Part shown: piece after piece, positions 12,601-26,831 of the stretch
Layout of the letters: each line of letters opens with the position of its first letter
Numbering within the stretch: the first letter of the stretch is position 1
Assembly: GCA_947561585.1 (NCBI GenBank)
Contig: CANNZV010002508.1
Span: 31,521 to 95,520 of the forward strand
Direction: 5' to 3'
From: Caprella mutica
Taxonomy: Eukaryota > Arthropoda > Malacostraca > Amphipoda > Caprellidae
DNA length: 64,000 bases
Made by a program: the position numbers and the translations under genes
The notes under the pieces: generated by a model
Told to the model about the DNA's origin: nothing
Database searches by the model: none
The model's input: the letters and a program-made list of their open reading frames with translations, nothing else

Positions 12601-14014
12601 TTTCAATTAGAGGAGAAATAATGGTTAGCCATGTTCAATTTTATATTACTCGTCATGAGTGCGATTAAAGAGCGGGTTATGCCTTTACTCTAATAAAAGA
12701 ACTAAAATTGAATTGGACAAAAAAATTGAACAAGAATAATCATAGCGTGTAAAATTGACATATAATTCTAAAGTTATTTTGTTGTAGGAATCATTTCTAG
12801 CTGTTTGAATTCTGTTATTTTCAGGCAAATCTATGTTATTAATATTTATATTAAATATTTTGTATCCTAAATACATAAGCAATAGTATTTCATTTAACCT
12901 ATATAGTTAAATTGAAAAAAAAAAAATACTTTGTTATTAAGTGATGGTGATTAGCTTTCTCATATTGGGTTAATAAATCTTATCAAATTCCTATGAATTT
13001 TACTTATTTTTAGTTTAATTGGTATTTAAGTGACAATATAATTTTTGATATATATGAAGAATATGTTATAAATTGTACTATTTCCATTATATCTTTGTAT
13101 TTCCCATATCCTCTCGCGTCAGTCCTGCTGTTATTTCCCTGTTTGATGTAGCAGAGCTCTGTCAAAATACTTTCTGTTGCAGTGATAAATGACTTATGCA
13201 TTCAGATCTCCTTGCTAACCAATGCATATAAAACGTGAAATTCATGCAAGGGAGTTCAATAAATTTTGATGGTGGAGTTTCTTCAGCGACAAAACTTGAA
13301 TACTAACACATTCGCAAGAAGGTGAGAATTATTGGAATATATTACAAACTTGAATATTTCAGGACACCGGGCAAGACCACTTTATAAATTGGATATAAAT
13401 ATGAAGTTTATAATTCTAGAGAAAGACTGACCTTTTAAAGAAACTAGCTGTTTAATAAATATTAGGAGAGTATCAAATGAACAAGAATGAACTCATTTTG
13501 ATATGATTGGATACGTTAATTAAACTATATTTCTACAAATTCAAGCACAGGAAAATTTCCTAATTCACTCTATCTGAATTCCTCTTTTTATCAATTCGTG
13601 GTATGTTCTTTGCAGAATTCTACATCTCAATTCGTGGTATCTCATATTTCGTGGATACTAAAATGTAAACCATTATAATAGAATGATGAAAACGGTGAAA
13701 TGAAAACGATTTTAGTCCTTTCCAGATCTTTTAACTTATTATAGGGTATCAAACTAAGTACAGCCATTAAACAATAAATATGAATTATTTTAGTTACTAA
13801 TTTCATTGTGTTTAAAACTAACTTTGGATTTAACGGGAATTTTAATTATACAGAGAGCGTTATTATGTAAGATGAAATATTAGTACGTGCCTCCCAAAAT
13901 AATGTTATTTTGTTAGAAATTTCTTCAGTAGCAGTATAATTTGAAGCATATATAATAAAGTAAATATAAAAATTTGATTGTATGGCTTTATAAGCAGTTT
14001 TAGTTTAAATAAAT

Positions 14015-14983
14015 GGTGCTAGGACGTTTCGTTACTGGACGTTTCGTTACTAGCACGTTTCGTTACTAGGACGTTTCGTTACTAGGACGTTTCGTTACTA
14101 GGACGTTTCGTTAATAGGACGATTCGTTCCAGATATTTCGTTCCGAATAGCTTCGAAAGATTTTTTTAATTTGAAATGAGATATAGACTAAAAACTATAC
14201 CAATCCCATACATTAGAAATATTAAATATGTACTGAATTTTTCCCTATGCTGAACCTATTACCAGATTTTTTCAAAGATATTAGAAAATAGTATATAATA
14301 ATAAGAATAAAGAGTTGAAATTTTAAATTATATAGTTTTTTCTTATATGAACGAAAATAGTTATTACTTTCACCAAATTGCACAAAGTTATGTTTTTCTT
14401 TCATTAAGTTATTTTCATTCTGTAACTTGTAACATCTGTCAATTTGATTTCTACACTAACGTTAAAACCTATGCGGAAATATGAAGAACAAAAGATTTTC
14501 CTAATGTAGGCAGTAGAGCAAGCTCCAAGTTCTCGGACTGAACCACATTTTCGATCGTGTGAGGAAAAATAAAACATAATTATTGTTATATAACTTCTAT
14601 ATCGATTGGTATTCATGATATTTTCACTTCAAACTTTTCTAATCAAAGACATTGAGTGATTATTGTTAGTTTTAATACCTCTGTTTATAATAATATACAA
14701 CCAAACGAATAAAAAATATATTTAAAAAGTAGACATTATTTTTTAAAGTAGTGTAAATTTATAATGTTTGGGATTAGTATAAAATGTAGTCGGCAACCCA
14801 TATCAAATGAAAAAAATTGTTTCCATTTATAACATAACGAAAAATCTGGTAACGAATCGTCCTGGTAACGAAACGTCCTATTAACGAAACGTCCTAAAAA
14901 TGAAACGTCCTGGTAACGGAATATCCGTTAACGAAACGTCCGGGTACGAAACGTCCGGGTACGAAACATCCAGTAGCGAAACG
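14015..14983. mobile_element. Foldback-like element (unit GGACGTTTCGTTACTA), 0.97 kb
   Basis: The left arm (14015..14140) is 16-bp units and the right arm (14850..14983) is the inverted array. The left end reads GGTGCTAGGACGTTTCG. A 9-bp flanking repeat (TAAATAAAT at 14006-14014, TAATTAAAT at 14984-14992) matches at 8 of 9 positions. Its centre is similar, in reverse orientation, to the centre of the 36188..37884 element. Confidence 0.78.
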
Positions 14984-14992
14984 TAATTAAAT

Positions 14993-15870
14993 ATAGTATT
15001 TACTGTGTCCATATATATTTCTTTTATATTTTCACAAAATACCACTCCTTAATTCGTGGTATTATCTCGTACACATCCCTCACGAATAAAAGGTTTTAGT
15101 GTAATTCATTTCAATCAGTTTGTTATGTAAGGGAGTTATAGAAAGTATGTAGCTAAGCCACTGCCTCTGTTGGTGGAGATTAAAAAAACAGCAAAGGCTA
15201 AAATGTGTTTTGAAGCAGTGATTGGCGAAAACAGTTACTATATTTTTGTTTGTAATGATAGAAACAAAGGCAGAGCATTAACAATGTTTAAATTTTACTC
15301 TAACTTTACTAAACAATTTGGCTCATCCACCTGAATTTTTTCAATGGTTGAATGAGGCAGTTAACTAATTATCATTCTATATAATTCGTATTTAGGATTA
15401 AGGCTCTAAAAATTGCAACCAAAACATTTCCTACCTAGTTAGAAGATAAATTAGATAGCATTAAACCTGACAATAAATTATTACATAGTGCTCACTGCAC
15501 AGCTAGGATAAATATCCAGTTTTCCAAATAGGCTACAAATTGAAAGAAATAGACTGCTAAGAGCAGAGAGGTAAGAGAAGTGCTTGGTACACTATAAGTG
15601 CATGGTACACTATAAGTGCATGGTACACTATATGTATATGGTGCACTTTATGGCATGGTACATTATAGTAAGTGATAACATACAATGGGTAGACTGTGTA
15701 CATTAGGCAGGAAGGAAGTTAAAAGGATTATAGTATACGGGAGAGACAATGGAAGGAAATAAGTATGAAAATGCACTACATGGTGTAAGTAAAATAAAAA
15801 AAGCGCTAAAGACGTATTGCTCCTATTATTAGAAGCAAAATTGATTTAGAATAGTTTTTATAACAGAATT
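14993..15870. other. A+T-rich DNA with a short tandem repeat
   Basis: Only the 15581..15666 tandem repeat stands out. No gene recognised. Confidence 0.45.
15581..15666. repeat. 19-20-bp tandem repeat
   Basis: Four to five copies of a unit like GCATGGTACACTATAAGT. Confidence 0.75.
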
Positions 15871-16079
15871 TTAAATTTATTTTATTTTATTTCTTATGAA
15901 TCCAAACAATTATTCTTTTTAGCACTCTGTTATTTCAGTTTTATGATTAGTGCATATTATTAAACGAGGTAAATAACTTTAAGACACAGTCAACCCGTGA
16001 AACATATCTAATTATTTAACTCTAATCGATAATTAAACATTTCTTATGTGCTTATATGAAATGTTTCGGCTTAAGTCAC

Positions 16080-16239
16080 TATTATATTATGTATATTTAC
16101 ACCTGGCTATTAATGAAATGGTGAAAAATAATATGAAATATATCCCATAAAACTTTAAAAAATACCAACTAGGTAGAGCAATTCGTGGACGAAATGTCCG
16201 TTGACAAATTGTCCGTGGACGAAATGTCCTATACCCGCA
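16080..16239. mobile_element. Solo right end of a foldback-like element
   Basis: The segment 16105..16239 matches the right-hand end of the 4126..5218 element: same internal run, then GAGCAATTCGTGGACGAAAT units, then GTCCTATACCC. No left arm was found upstream, so this is a truncated copy. Confidence 0.6.
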
Positions 16240-17198
16240 CTTTACATACCAGCACACCCGTAGTAACTCTTCAAAATTAATAACTAGCAAACGAGACTAT
16301 TTTTAATACGGTGGAAGCGAATCAAAGTATATTTATAAATTCTTCAGAACATTTAAAAATTCTTCAAAACACTTAGATTTTCCTTCGCCGAAAGAGACTT
16401 AATTAATTACATCGAATGGTTGACTTTTTTCAAAAGACGTGGGTGTCAGAGTCAAAATATAAATGGTTATAATATGGCGCTTTACACCTTGAACACAGAG
16501 GCTGCATAGTTTTAAAATGCATTTTAGTCGTCTCCTACACGTGTAATTAAAAAGTTATAAAATATATAACAACACATACTAATACTGGATGTCTAGGATT
16601 TTTATCAGCATTATGTTGTAGAAAGTAGACTAAAGCCTAAAACGAGCAAAAGTTTTAATTCATAATGAACGGATATTATATTTGTCATTAACTTTTTAAT
16701 TTAGTTAATCTGATAATAAACAGTATTAGGAGTATCAATTACAGTGTATTAAATATATATTAAGAAACAGCGCCAAATTTACCAAATTGAAGCCACTTTT
16801 TGGTATATTGGGCCTTCGGTATAATGGGCTTTCTTATTTCACTGTAAGCTCTGAGTAGTAATTATGCTAATTGAGCGTAAGTGTTTTCAGAGGCCATATG
16901 TCCTTCTCCTCACACTCGATTAACCAAGGAAGAGCGGCCAATTATAAAGGAAGCTCATAGAAAAGAATCATATATCATAAATACACAATAAGACATTGAT
17001 TATATAACACAATGATGAAGTTCGAGATTGTTTCTATAATTATGCTCAATTAATACTTTTTATCAGATGTATATCTCTGAAGTTATAATTTATTATTTAT
17101 AGATCTAGTTCGTGCGATCAGATCTCTTTCAAACTATTAATTATTCGAAGAAACTATATAGTTAAAATGTAAATAACATATAAAACGAATTTAAAGAG
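16240..17198. other. A+T-rich DNA, nothing recognised
   Basis: No supported gene or repeat. Confidence 0.5.
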
Positions 17199-20100
17199 AC
17201 CATATTCACCGAAAACTAATTCAGCGAACCGGATTCTCCGAATACGAATTTGCCGCAACCCCAAATATGTCGAAAACGGATTCGCCGAGATGAGTATTTG
17301 CAGAAAGACTAATTTGCCGAAAGACAAATTTGCCGAAAGACAAATTTGCCGAAAGACTTATTTAAAACAAAATGTAAATTTACAAAAAAAGTTACAGAAA
17401 ATAAATGAAATTATAACCCGTAGTTACACTAAATTATTCTTTAATTATTCTATCTCTTCGTTAATCATTGTAACTGTTAATCTTTATACCAGAAAACGAT
17501 TCTTTATTTGTCTTTGTTCTTATTTTAAAGACGTTCAAGCTTTATTCAGTCAGAATCAGTCAGGCATCTTTGGGAGCATGTTACATTTCTTTCATTTGAG
17601 TGTTTGGGATTGTTTTTAGTTTGTGTGTTACTAATGTGTTTATTCATTTTTTTGTGAATAATCCATGTTCTTTGCTTCGTTTTAATACAGTGATGATATA
17701 TATCTATTTATTTTTCTCCTCATGTTTAGAGATGCTCCGATACCAAATTGTTTGCCGATTAGGTTTATATGCTTGTTATGCATAAGAATCATAGTTAGGC
17801 ATTTAATTTAATTTTACCGTATAATTTCTAAAGTTTATATTTACCTATGTCCTTACGATCTTTATGAAATAAGATTATACAAACAGATATTTATATTTAG
17901 ATTGCTTCCCAAGTTACACGTATATAATACTTATGCAATAATGCAACCTAATTACATCAAATCACTAGGATAACTTTTAAGATAATAGGGGAAAATATTT
18001 CTATTATTTAAAATCGGGCACTTGAGTCAGGGAAATATTAATTTAAATATCGTAATGAAATCATTAATGAATAGAAATATAGCTTTATTTACAATAGAGT
18101 AATAGCTAAATTGTGTCATGATAGTTCTCAATCGCATATTGGTTGATATATATAGTGTGCTAAATATATACTATTGAATCCTTTGTATGTTAGGTACAAT
18201 ACATGGACATGTAATTAATATTGATAAATTTTCTCTACTCATGATGGTAAATTAGTAAAACGTTACAAAAAACTTATTTCAACTGGGGTTGGGATACAAA
18301 TACACCACAAAAAGATGTTGTATAAACTAAAATAAATGACTGAAGTTGAACATCTTAGCCCAAACACTCATTTTTACCATGTTTCTCACTTTTTTAATGC
18401 CACTTTCAGTTTCAAAAAATAGCTCTAGGGTTATTTTCTTAAACTAAGAGGTATTAGACTTTCATGTTAGGTAGGCTCATGGGCTTCATTTAATATCACC
18501 TCTTCATTTTCCTCTTCGATCAGTGAGTACAGTCACCGGTGTTTTTCAGCTTTTTCATCACATTCCTTGGTAAGTGACTGCATTCAGGGAGTAGTTTTTC
18601 TGCATTCATGAGCATTGTCAATGACTATGGTAGGTGATTTTTTTCATGGAGCCATTTTCCTTTCTGAATGCTTCCTCCAGTTCCTTGTATTTAATTTTTT
18701 GACGTCATTGTTATAGTCAACGATATGGTTGAATCGAACGGTGATTCTCTACTAAAATTAAATTAACCTAAACTCGGGGAGCTATATAAACTGGTTCTAG
18801 GTAAATTGCTCGAAAACAATTGCTCGAAAGACAATTGCTCGAAAACAATTGCTCGAAAAACAATTGCTCGAATGAACAATTTCTCGAAAGAACAATTGCT
18901 CGATAGACAATTGCTCGAAAAACAATTGATCGAACGAACAATTGCTCGAATGAACAATTGCTCGAATTATCAAATTGCTCGAATGAACAAAATTGCTCGA
19001 ATTATAAAATTGCACAGTTTTCAATTTAATAAAAGTTAGTCATTCATGAAGTGGAGCTGCACCAAACAAAGTTTGTTTCTTTTTAGTAAGTGATCGTTAA
19101 TCATTCTATAAATGATTTTAATTATTAATCATTCTGCATAATCTTTTTTTAGACAGTTTGTGTGATCTCGTATGTAACATGTGAATTGGAATCATGTGGT
19201 GAATCACTACTATTCATGTATTTTTTATCAAAAAAAAAATTCATAGATTTATTAAAACTCTGCCATAACTTTGAGTTATTTCACCTATTGAGGTGCCACA
19301 TACAGATATGCTAGTAATAAAAAAGTCTTCGGATTTATGATAAAAAAAAACATGAATAGAAGTGATTCACCACATGATTCCAATTCACATGTTACATAAG
19401 AGAGGACACAAACTGTCTAGAAAAAGATTATACAGAATGAGTAATAATTAAAATTATTTATAGTATGATTAATGATCAATTACTAAAAAGAAACAAGGAC
19501 TGTTAGGTGCAGCTCCACTTCATGTATAACTGACTTTTATAAAATCGAAAACTGTGCAATTTTATAATTCGAGCAATTTGATAATTCGAGCAATTGTTCA
19601 TTCGAGCAATTGTTCGTTCGAGCAATTGTTTTTCGAGCAATTGTTCTTTCGAGCAATTGTTCATTCAAGCAATTGTTTTTCGAGCAATTGTTCTCGAGCA
19701 ATAATTATTGTCTTTCGAGCAATTTACCGGCTACCATATAAACTAAATATAAAAAACTTTGTTCGATTACTAAACTAAAATTCTTTGTGTAAATACGCCA
19801 TATAAAGCACGCACGGGATTCTTAATTTTTATTCAGTTGCTAATGGTATTACATATAGAAGGTGTGTTGTGGCTGACATTATTAATATTTATTCCATTTA
19901 TTGAGTTTAAAATATAAAATTGTCAGTAATGAATAACATAACTATTAGTTCACTTAAGTGCAAGTTCACGTGACACTATGAACGATAGTGTCCCTTGCAT
20001 GAATAAATTTGTTTCAGTTAAAAACATTGATTTCTACCATCCCTTTATTAGTAATGCCATATACATATTAATATAAAATATGTACAGTTACATATATGCA

Positions 20101-20419
20101 TTTAGCAAAATGATACAGAATTAGCGGAATGCAAATTTGAATAGCAATAGTAATGTCAAAATCATATGAGAAGTGTATTTTTTCTTATGCATAAGATGTT
20201 ATGATGAGAACTATGAAGTCCACAAGAATGTTCTTTTTAAATACATTAAATTTGATTCACGACGAATTCGTTTTTCGAAAAAATTGTCCTCCGGCAAATC
20301 CGTATTTTGGAAAATCCGTTTTCGCAAATTTGGTATTCGGTAAAAGTGTATTCGGAGAATCCGTTTCGGCGAATTAGTTTTCGGAAAATGTGGCTAATTC
20401 GGGAAATCATCCTAGATCC
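17199..20419. mobile_element. Foldback-like element (unit GCCGAAAGACAAATTT), 3.2 kb
   Basis: The left arm (17199..17365) contains GCCGAAAGACAAATTT units and an outer segment with GGATTCTCCGAATACG. The right arm (20268..20419) repeats the outer segment in inverse. The right end reads ATCCTAGATCC, like the CTAGCACC ends of relatives. No convincing target duplication. A second foldback-like element is nested at 18793..19735. Short frames at 17290..17785 have no recognisable domain. Confidence 0.65.
18793..19735. mobile_element. Nested foldback-like element, nearly complete palindrome (unit GCTCGAAAAACAATT)
   Basis: It starts GGTTCTAGGTAAATTGC and ends, inverted, GGTAGCCGGTAAATTGC. A perfect 9-bp duplication ATATAAACT flanks it (18784-18792 and 19736-19744). 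Each arm is about 450 bp: roughly 200 bp of 15-bp units, then unique sequence that also matches its partner. Only about 60-80 bp near 19265..19330 is unpaired loop. Confidence 0.92.
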
Positions 20420-20663
20420 ATATTATTCATCATGTATTTTTTATATCATATATTTCATATTTGTTCAATATATCGAATTACGGTAGATATCCAAAGAAAA
20501 AGAAAAATATTGAGAGAATCTCTTGAAAATTTCTAGGACATAATGGATAAGGTTCACGGGTTAACTTTGTAATAAATAATTATTGGTAGGAATTTAAAGT
20601 TTATGAAGTCCTGGAGTCAACAATTATTAAAGAGCAGATGATTAATATTAATTAATTATTTAT

Positions 20664-21632
20664 GGTGCTAGGTTGTACGGTTTGCCAACCGTACAACTGC
20701 ATCCCGGACAATTGCCACCCCAGGACAATTACCACCCGTACAATTGCCACCCCCGGACAATTGCCACCCGATTGCTTATTATTAGAGTTTTGATAGTATG
20801 CTTTAAGTCATAGATATTAAGAATCCCGTGACGAGAAGAAATTGACGAATCAATTAATGGTGTTTAATCCTCTACGTTTTTAATATTTTTAGGATCTATG
20901 ATTATAAAAGCATATTGTTTCAACCCTAATTATTACTATCATGAGTTTTCACTTGAAAGTTTTCTTAATTAATTAGTAATGTAAATACCTATTGTTTGTC
21001 CATTAACATTTAATAAAATATATGGAACTACTTGGTGAGATAAAAATATGACTTTTATCAACAATTGATCAAGAATTAATAACGTTGAATATTGATAACG
21101 TTGATTAAACATATTTTTACAGTAAAATACTAATAACATGTATCATAGAATATAAACGATCACTAGAAAGGAAAGAAAACTTTGGAAATTCGTAATGAAA
21201 AATGTAACAAGATCTAAAAAAAAAATATGTACATAATTTGAGCGACTGATTTCATATACTGTAGCTCGACATATCTTAAATTAAAAATATTTGCATGCTT
21301 GATAAAGAGGGAAATATATAATTTATAATGAAGTGATCAATGGCAAAATGAAAATATAGTGTATGATGGAAATAGTTCTTATAAAAAATAATATGTATCT
21401 TATTGTATCACCAATTGGAACAATTAATTCTATAAAATAACAATAAATGATGAATGAAGAATTTTGTATCTTTAAATGTAATCAATTAATAATTAATCGC
21501 AAAGAAATACTAAGCATATTTTATCGATATCTTTTAAGTTATGAGGCCTGATAATAATTATTTGGGTGGCAATTGTCCGGGTGGCAATTGTCCGGGTGGC
21601 AATTGTCCGTGGGTGGCAATTGTCTGGTTACG
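20664..21632. mobile_element. Foldback-like element (unit GGACAATTGCCACCC), 0.97 kb
   Basis: It starts GGTGCTAGGTTGTACGG and ends, inverted, CGTAACCAGACAATTGCC. An 8-bp repeat TTATTTAT flanks it (20656-20663 and 21633-21640). The arms hold 15-bp units at 20695..20770 and 21562..21632. It is the closest relative of the element present in each 4.45-kb tandem unit (54883..55752), sharing the inner CAGGCCT/AATTATT boundary. Confidence 0.82.
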
Positions 21633-21640
21633 TTATTTAT

Positions 21641-24600
21641 ACGGTTTATATTCAAATAATGGAAAGAACACCTCATTCACAATAAGAGTAATTCTCTTAA
21701 TAATCTCAATTTCTGGTATTAACTTTCCCCAATTCATTGGACTTTTTTTTTTAAATGAATAAATCATATGCAATGTCTCTTAAATATATTTGTCTATGAA
21801 TGGATGAATTTTGACAGAAGGAATTTAATGCACACTGCATACCATTAAAATTGAAGTACTTTTATTTCAGTTACTGCATTTTAATATATACATGTATTAA
21901 TAACAAGTATTAAAATATACTTCTAAATAATGTTCAACTTTCTTGGTGATGCGAACATAGAATCAGTATTATTTTGTATTTTTCAAATTGTACGAAATAA
22001 CGACTAAAACATTTAACAGTGAGAAGAAATAACAGAAACATATGTTATTAATTAGGATACAGGGGAATTTAGAACAAAATAACTGCATTTGGGCAGCATT
22101 GCTGAATTTCTGGTTATAAAATTATGAGGAAAATGAATTATTAGTAAAAAATATGAAAAGGAGGAATGTACATTAGGCTATAGTTACTGATTTTATTTTT
22201 AAATAATCGGAAGAATTCTCCTAAAATGCCCATTCGAACAGTTAACTTATATTGAAAATCTCTTCAGAATGAACATTTTTCAATAAAATACATGATAAAA
22301 CAAGTGAGTATCTAGAATATTGAAACATCTTTATTGAACTAGAAAAATATAGATATTTATGTATGTCATTATACTTGCAACTCATAGACGGACAAATTAT
22401 TGAGTCAACATGGAGTACAAGTTCAAGCCCTTAAGTACGTAAAACTTTCTTTTATGGCATATTAGAAAAGAATGTGCAATATCCTGAACAGTTGTAAAGC
22501 CATTCTCCCTACCCGCAATACTGCCGAGGCTGATGTATATCCAGACCATTATTCTAACGTTTGATATGCACAGAGCGTCTCTTGTTCATTCTCAGGCGTT
22601 ACAGTCGGAAGACATCGATCTGAAGGAGAGAGTCCATTCATCTGAGTTAGATCATTCTGAACAGATGATGTTAGTGAGAGAAAAGTACATGTATATAGTT
22701 AGAAGACTGGTGTAAACAATTATATATAGAGAAGAACAACTCATTGGAAACACTCAATAGAATGTATATTAATTATTTTACATCTGATGTTAATAATGAT
22801 CAAGATCTTTGATGTATAATATTTTTAAATATAATCCCTCATTTTTAAGGCCCGTTAAAACTATTATTGAAATAAAGTTTAATTTCCCGTATCTTCCTAT
22901 GCTGTATAAATTATTTTAATTTTATTACCCAGGATATTACCTCATCTAGTAAAATAAATGTCATATTGACCGCCTTTATTTTCGAAACTATCACCAAATT
23001 ATTTTATATGTATACTTATTGTGCTAACTTTAATTTAATTTAAGGAAATTTTGGAAGTCAAATATAACACTACTATATTCAATATGAAATAGGGGATGGA
23101 ATATATACATATATATATCACTATACATGACCTTTAAAAATCAAATATTAGGTTTAAGATATTTGAATTATACAAAAATTGATAAAAATGGACTAAAAAA
23201 ATGATAACCACTTTCAATCACTCACTGTACAGTATAAATTTTTTCGTTAATTCAAAATCCTCTACTCATTATCCATATGTTATTTTAATTTAAAGATAAG
23301 TACCTGCATTATACTATAATAATTTAAGTATACAGTTTAACCACTTCTGTCACACATTTTATGTGAAACTAGGGATGTTAAATCAACACATTGACCAACA
23401 AATCCATGAAACTCTTAGACACTCTTATCCAACCATCGACGCTTGAGTGAATAATTTTTCTTGATTTTCCAATAAAGAATTTATATGCTTTTTATATCAC
23501 TCAGATTAAACTTCATTTCAACTGTGAAAATATTCACTAGTAAATCAAAAATACTAATAAACTTTTTAACTTGAGCGAGTAAGCAAACAAGAATAATTTG
23601 GAAATGTGCACAAGATGCAAAACATAAATTCTCCTTCCTATAATAATATGGTTAAGAATTACACAATATATTTCTGGCTTTAATTTTCATGAGTTTTTAT
23701 CATTAATTTCTTGTTTATTTATTTGTTCTCATATCAGATTATAAAGTTAGAAGTTTATTGAATGAATATAAAACATGAAACAATTTTCGTTATTCAGACT
23801 AATCTTCTTAAAGTCTATATCTGATTTAAAGATATATATAGCTTCTATTTACCGAACTGATAAATTGAATATATTTTATCCCTTATTTTACAAATACCAT
23901 TTTATAGACCTAAAATAAATGTCTTGTGGAAGATTTATGCAGTTTAGGTGCGTGAATGTGTCGGATTAAATGCATCTAAATGTATTCTAAAGCGAAGATG
24001 AATAAAAGAATCGACAGCATTAGAGATAACATCAATAAATGTTATGGTAATTTCTTTACGAGATAATTATTCATTGTTATGAATAGATAAATTTGTTTCT
24101 TTCAGACTTATGTATTATAAATGGAATGATTATTAAATTACGGAATATTTTAGACATATATTTAAAAAATGTTAATTAATGTTTTTAAATATAAATATAA
24201 AAATATGATTCTTTGAATTTTTGAACAGTGTTAGTCAATATTTTTTAATTCATGTTCATTTTTTATTACGGTCACTTCGAGTACAATCTTCGGTCGTTCC
24301 TAATTCTCGGAATGTACAGAAAGTGATAAAACAGTAGATTTATATACTCACTGGAATTATCACTAGACAGTCTCTTGCTCGTGAAACTCTTATATATTTG
24401 TATATCACATGCAATGGCTATAAATTGTTTATAAAATATTGAAACAGAAAATTATACATTGTGTGAAATTAATCAATAATTACTGTTTTTTCTTTATTGA
24501 TAAAAATAATCTCTTTTTTTTATAGTGATTATTAATACAATAATTTTTTCCCCTGTTTTAGAAAATTAGGATAGTGTGGAATTATTAATTAATTTTATTT

Positions 24601-25365
24601 TATTTTTATTATTAATAATCATTACATAGAGAGAAAATTTTATTTGTCGATCATTTGCTTTCAGTTGGCGACCATATTTGATGATATTTTAGCTTTAAAA
24701 TTCGACAACAACCGGTCAATTTCAGGATATTTTTTGTATTTATCAGCATTTTTGAGTCTAAAATATATGGTTGGACCTAGTGTGATGTAATGATTTGATA
24801 TAGTTAGTACGTATTAGTACTTACGCATAAATGTTAGCTTTTTAGAATGAACAAGTTAGTTCGCAGGTGACTGTCATGTTTATATTAAAGTCAGCGTTAT
24901 GTTCTTATTACGTGTTCATCTCGTAGTATTGCGTTAACATCGTAACTCAAGTGTGATCAGTAGGTTTGTGCATGCTTTAAGAAGTGTTAGAAATATATCA
25001 GTGTTTCTATATACTATTAATCTTCCTTACTGATATCTAGGTATGAGATCTATCAAGGAAAATAAAGATCTGTACTAGATATACAGTTAGGTAACGGTAA
25101 ACGAGATTAGCATTGTCCCAGAGAGATAATCAAGTAATAAGAATTTTAATCAACCTGTAGTATTTTAACCCTAATAAACCGACAGTCACAATACATGGCA
25201 CGTCACACTAGACGATATCAGTAAAATAGTAAATATATACATATATATATATATAATCAGTCTTCGAAAGAAATTAGATCATATTTTACCATTATTTTAA
25301 AATCAAATTTGCATTATCGTATACTCCGACTATAACTGGCGATGGCAAAATACCCTTACTTTAAA
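21641..25365. other. Long A+T-rich stretch, nothing recognised
   Basis: No foldback array, inverted repeat or protein domain seen. A 60-codon frame at 22533..22715 has no recognisable motif and I do not call it a gene. Confidence 0.45.
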
Positions 25366-25374
25366 GTATAATTT

Positions 25375-26327
25375 GGTTCTATAGGGTAAATTCCACCCCG
25401 GTAAATTCCACTCCGGTATATTCCACCCCGGTAAATTCCTCCCCAGTGAGAATGATCATTAGGGTAACAATGAGTCAAAGATATTTTTTTCGGATGGCCA
25501 TTTGTTAAATACTGGGTACCCATGAAGAAATAACTCAGACAATATCCTAAGACAATTGGACAATATTTAGAACTAGCTCAAGGTAATTTTTGAAACTTTA
25601 TCCCAATAGACAAAAATACAAATATTCATGGTTTGGTAATTTACTTCAAAGTTTAAATGTTGAGCAAGTTAATATTAATTCCTTTTTAACACGAAACTGC
25701 AGTATATGCTCTTACAACAATGTTTGGGAGAGGTGTAGAGCGGGTTGACGGACAGTGACAACTCATTCAATGTTTTTGCTTATACGTTCTTGTTTGGATT
25801 CTAGGACAAAAACTTCTGTGATCAAAATATCTCCATGTTAAAAAGGCAATGATTCCCACCAGTCTTAAAACCCTGTGCAATAATCTCCCACATCTGGTCA
25901 GAAAAAAATTATGTAAAATGAGTAAATTTTTTTTTCGGTTAATTAAAAACTATTTTTCTTCACTTCTACTTGAAGTCAAAATACCGAATTTAAAATAAAC
26001 TAAAAATAACAATAAGTACTATATGACATTATCTTACAGTTAATAACGCTGGTGCGTTTGCGATAATGAACAAAAACAGCTGAAGATTGAAAATAAAATA
26101 CCTCAACTGATATAGAGCGTTCATACAATATTTCTTTCTGTTGTTCTATCACATGTGTAGTGAAAAATAAACAGCTTGTGAACCAAACAAAAGGTTTAAT
26201 TTATTACAATGAAAATGAAAGTTACCTCGTATTATATAAAATATTAATAAATGATCAATATAAATATTTAAAAAACATAACCGGTAAAGTGGGGTGGAAT
26301 ACACCGGGGTGGAATATACCGGACACC
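25375..26327. mobile_element. Foldback-like element (unit CCACCCCGGTAAATT), 0.95 kb
   Basis: It starts GGTTCTATAGGGTAAATTCC and ends, inverted, GGTGTCCGGTATATTCC. A 9-bp repeat GTATAATTT flanks it (25366-25374 and 26328-26336). The centre matches that of the 7141..8288 element, for example a shared run AAGTTAATATTAATTCC, so they are two copies of one subfamily. Confidence 0.88.
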
Positions 26328-26336
26328 GTATAATTT

Positions 26337-26829
26337 GTATCATCGAACTCCGACTATAAGGCGAGAGTAATTTAAAATCGATCTTTGAAAGTAATTATTT
26401 AATATAGCACAACAGCAACCTTCAACGTTGAGTATAAATAACCTCTTGTTAAAAGTAATTAGATCTCAATTTTTTATTTATTTTATAGAAGCACAAAAAC
26501 TTTTGAATTTTTTTCAATATCATTTGGCAATAAACAGAATTAGAAATATATTATACAACTGTATGTTGTGCCACCTACAGATGGAATTCTTTGTACGTTT
26601 GTATGTATGTTATTATTCATGTTCACTTTAATTAAAATAACTTTACACTGTAATTTAAATGTTTATTGGAAAGTGTACTTAACGTTACTTTAATCTTAAT
26701 CTTTGACGTATATTTACTCTCGAGTATTTATTGAGTTAATAACATATAGCTAAATAAACAAATAAATTGCACTGTCATTCCTGCCGATGCAGTGAAACTC
26801 AGTTACATGTATAATAATGTATATGGTAT
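26337..26829. other. A+T-rich DNA, nothing recognised
   Basis: No supported feature between the two elements. Confidence 0.45.
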
Positions 26830-26831
26830 TA

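Larger units (their letters stand above)
11900..14005. other. A+T-rich DNA with two small repeats
   Basis: Apart from the short tandem run at 12031..12079 and the hairpin at 12393..12600, I see no gene or element. Two AATTCGTGGTAT words near 13594 and 13629 recur near 15054, with no further structure. Confidence 0.45.

Noticed and set aside
14015..14983. Short repeats that might suggest a CRISPR-like array (also at 18793, 20664, 36188)
   Set aside because: Units are contiguous with no unique spacers, arms are inverted copies of each other, and the host is eukaryotic.
15641..16239. GCACTTTAT/GCACTTTAC as a target duplication for the solo foldback end
   Set aside because: The left side lacks any inverted array or GGT-type terminus, so the match is probably chance.
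22533..22715. 60-codon frame with charged C-terminal half
   Set aside because: No domain, no splice context and no repeat support; chance frame.
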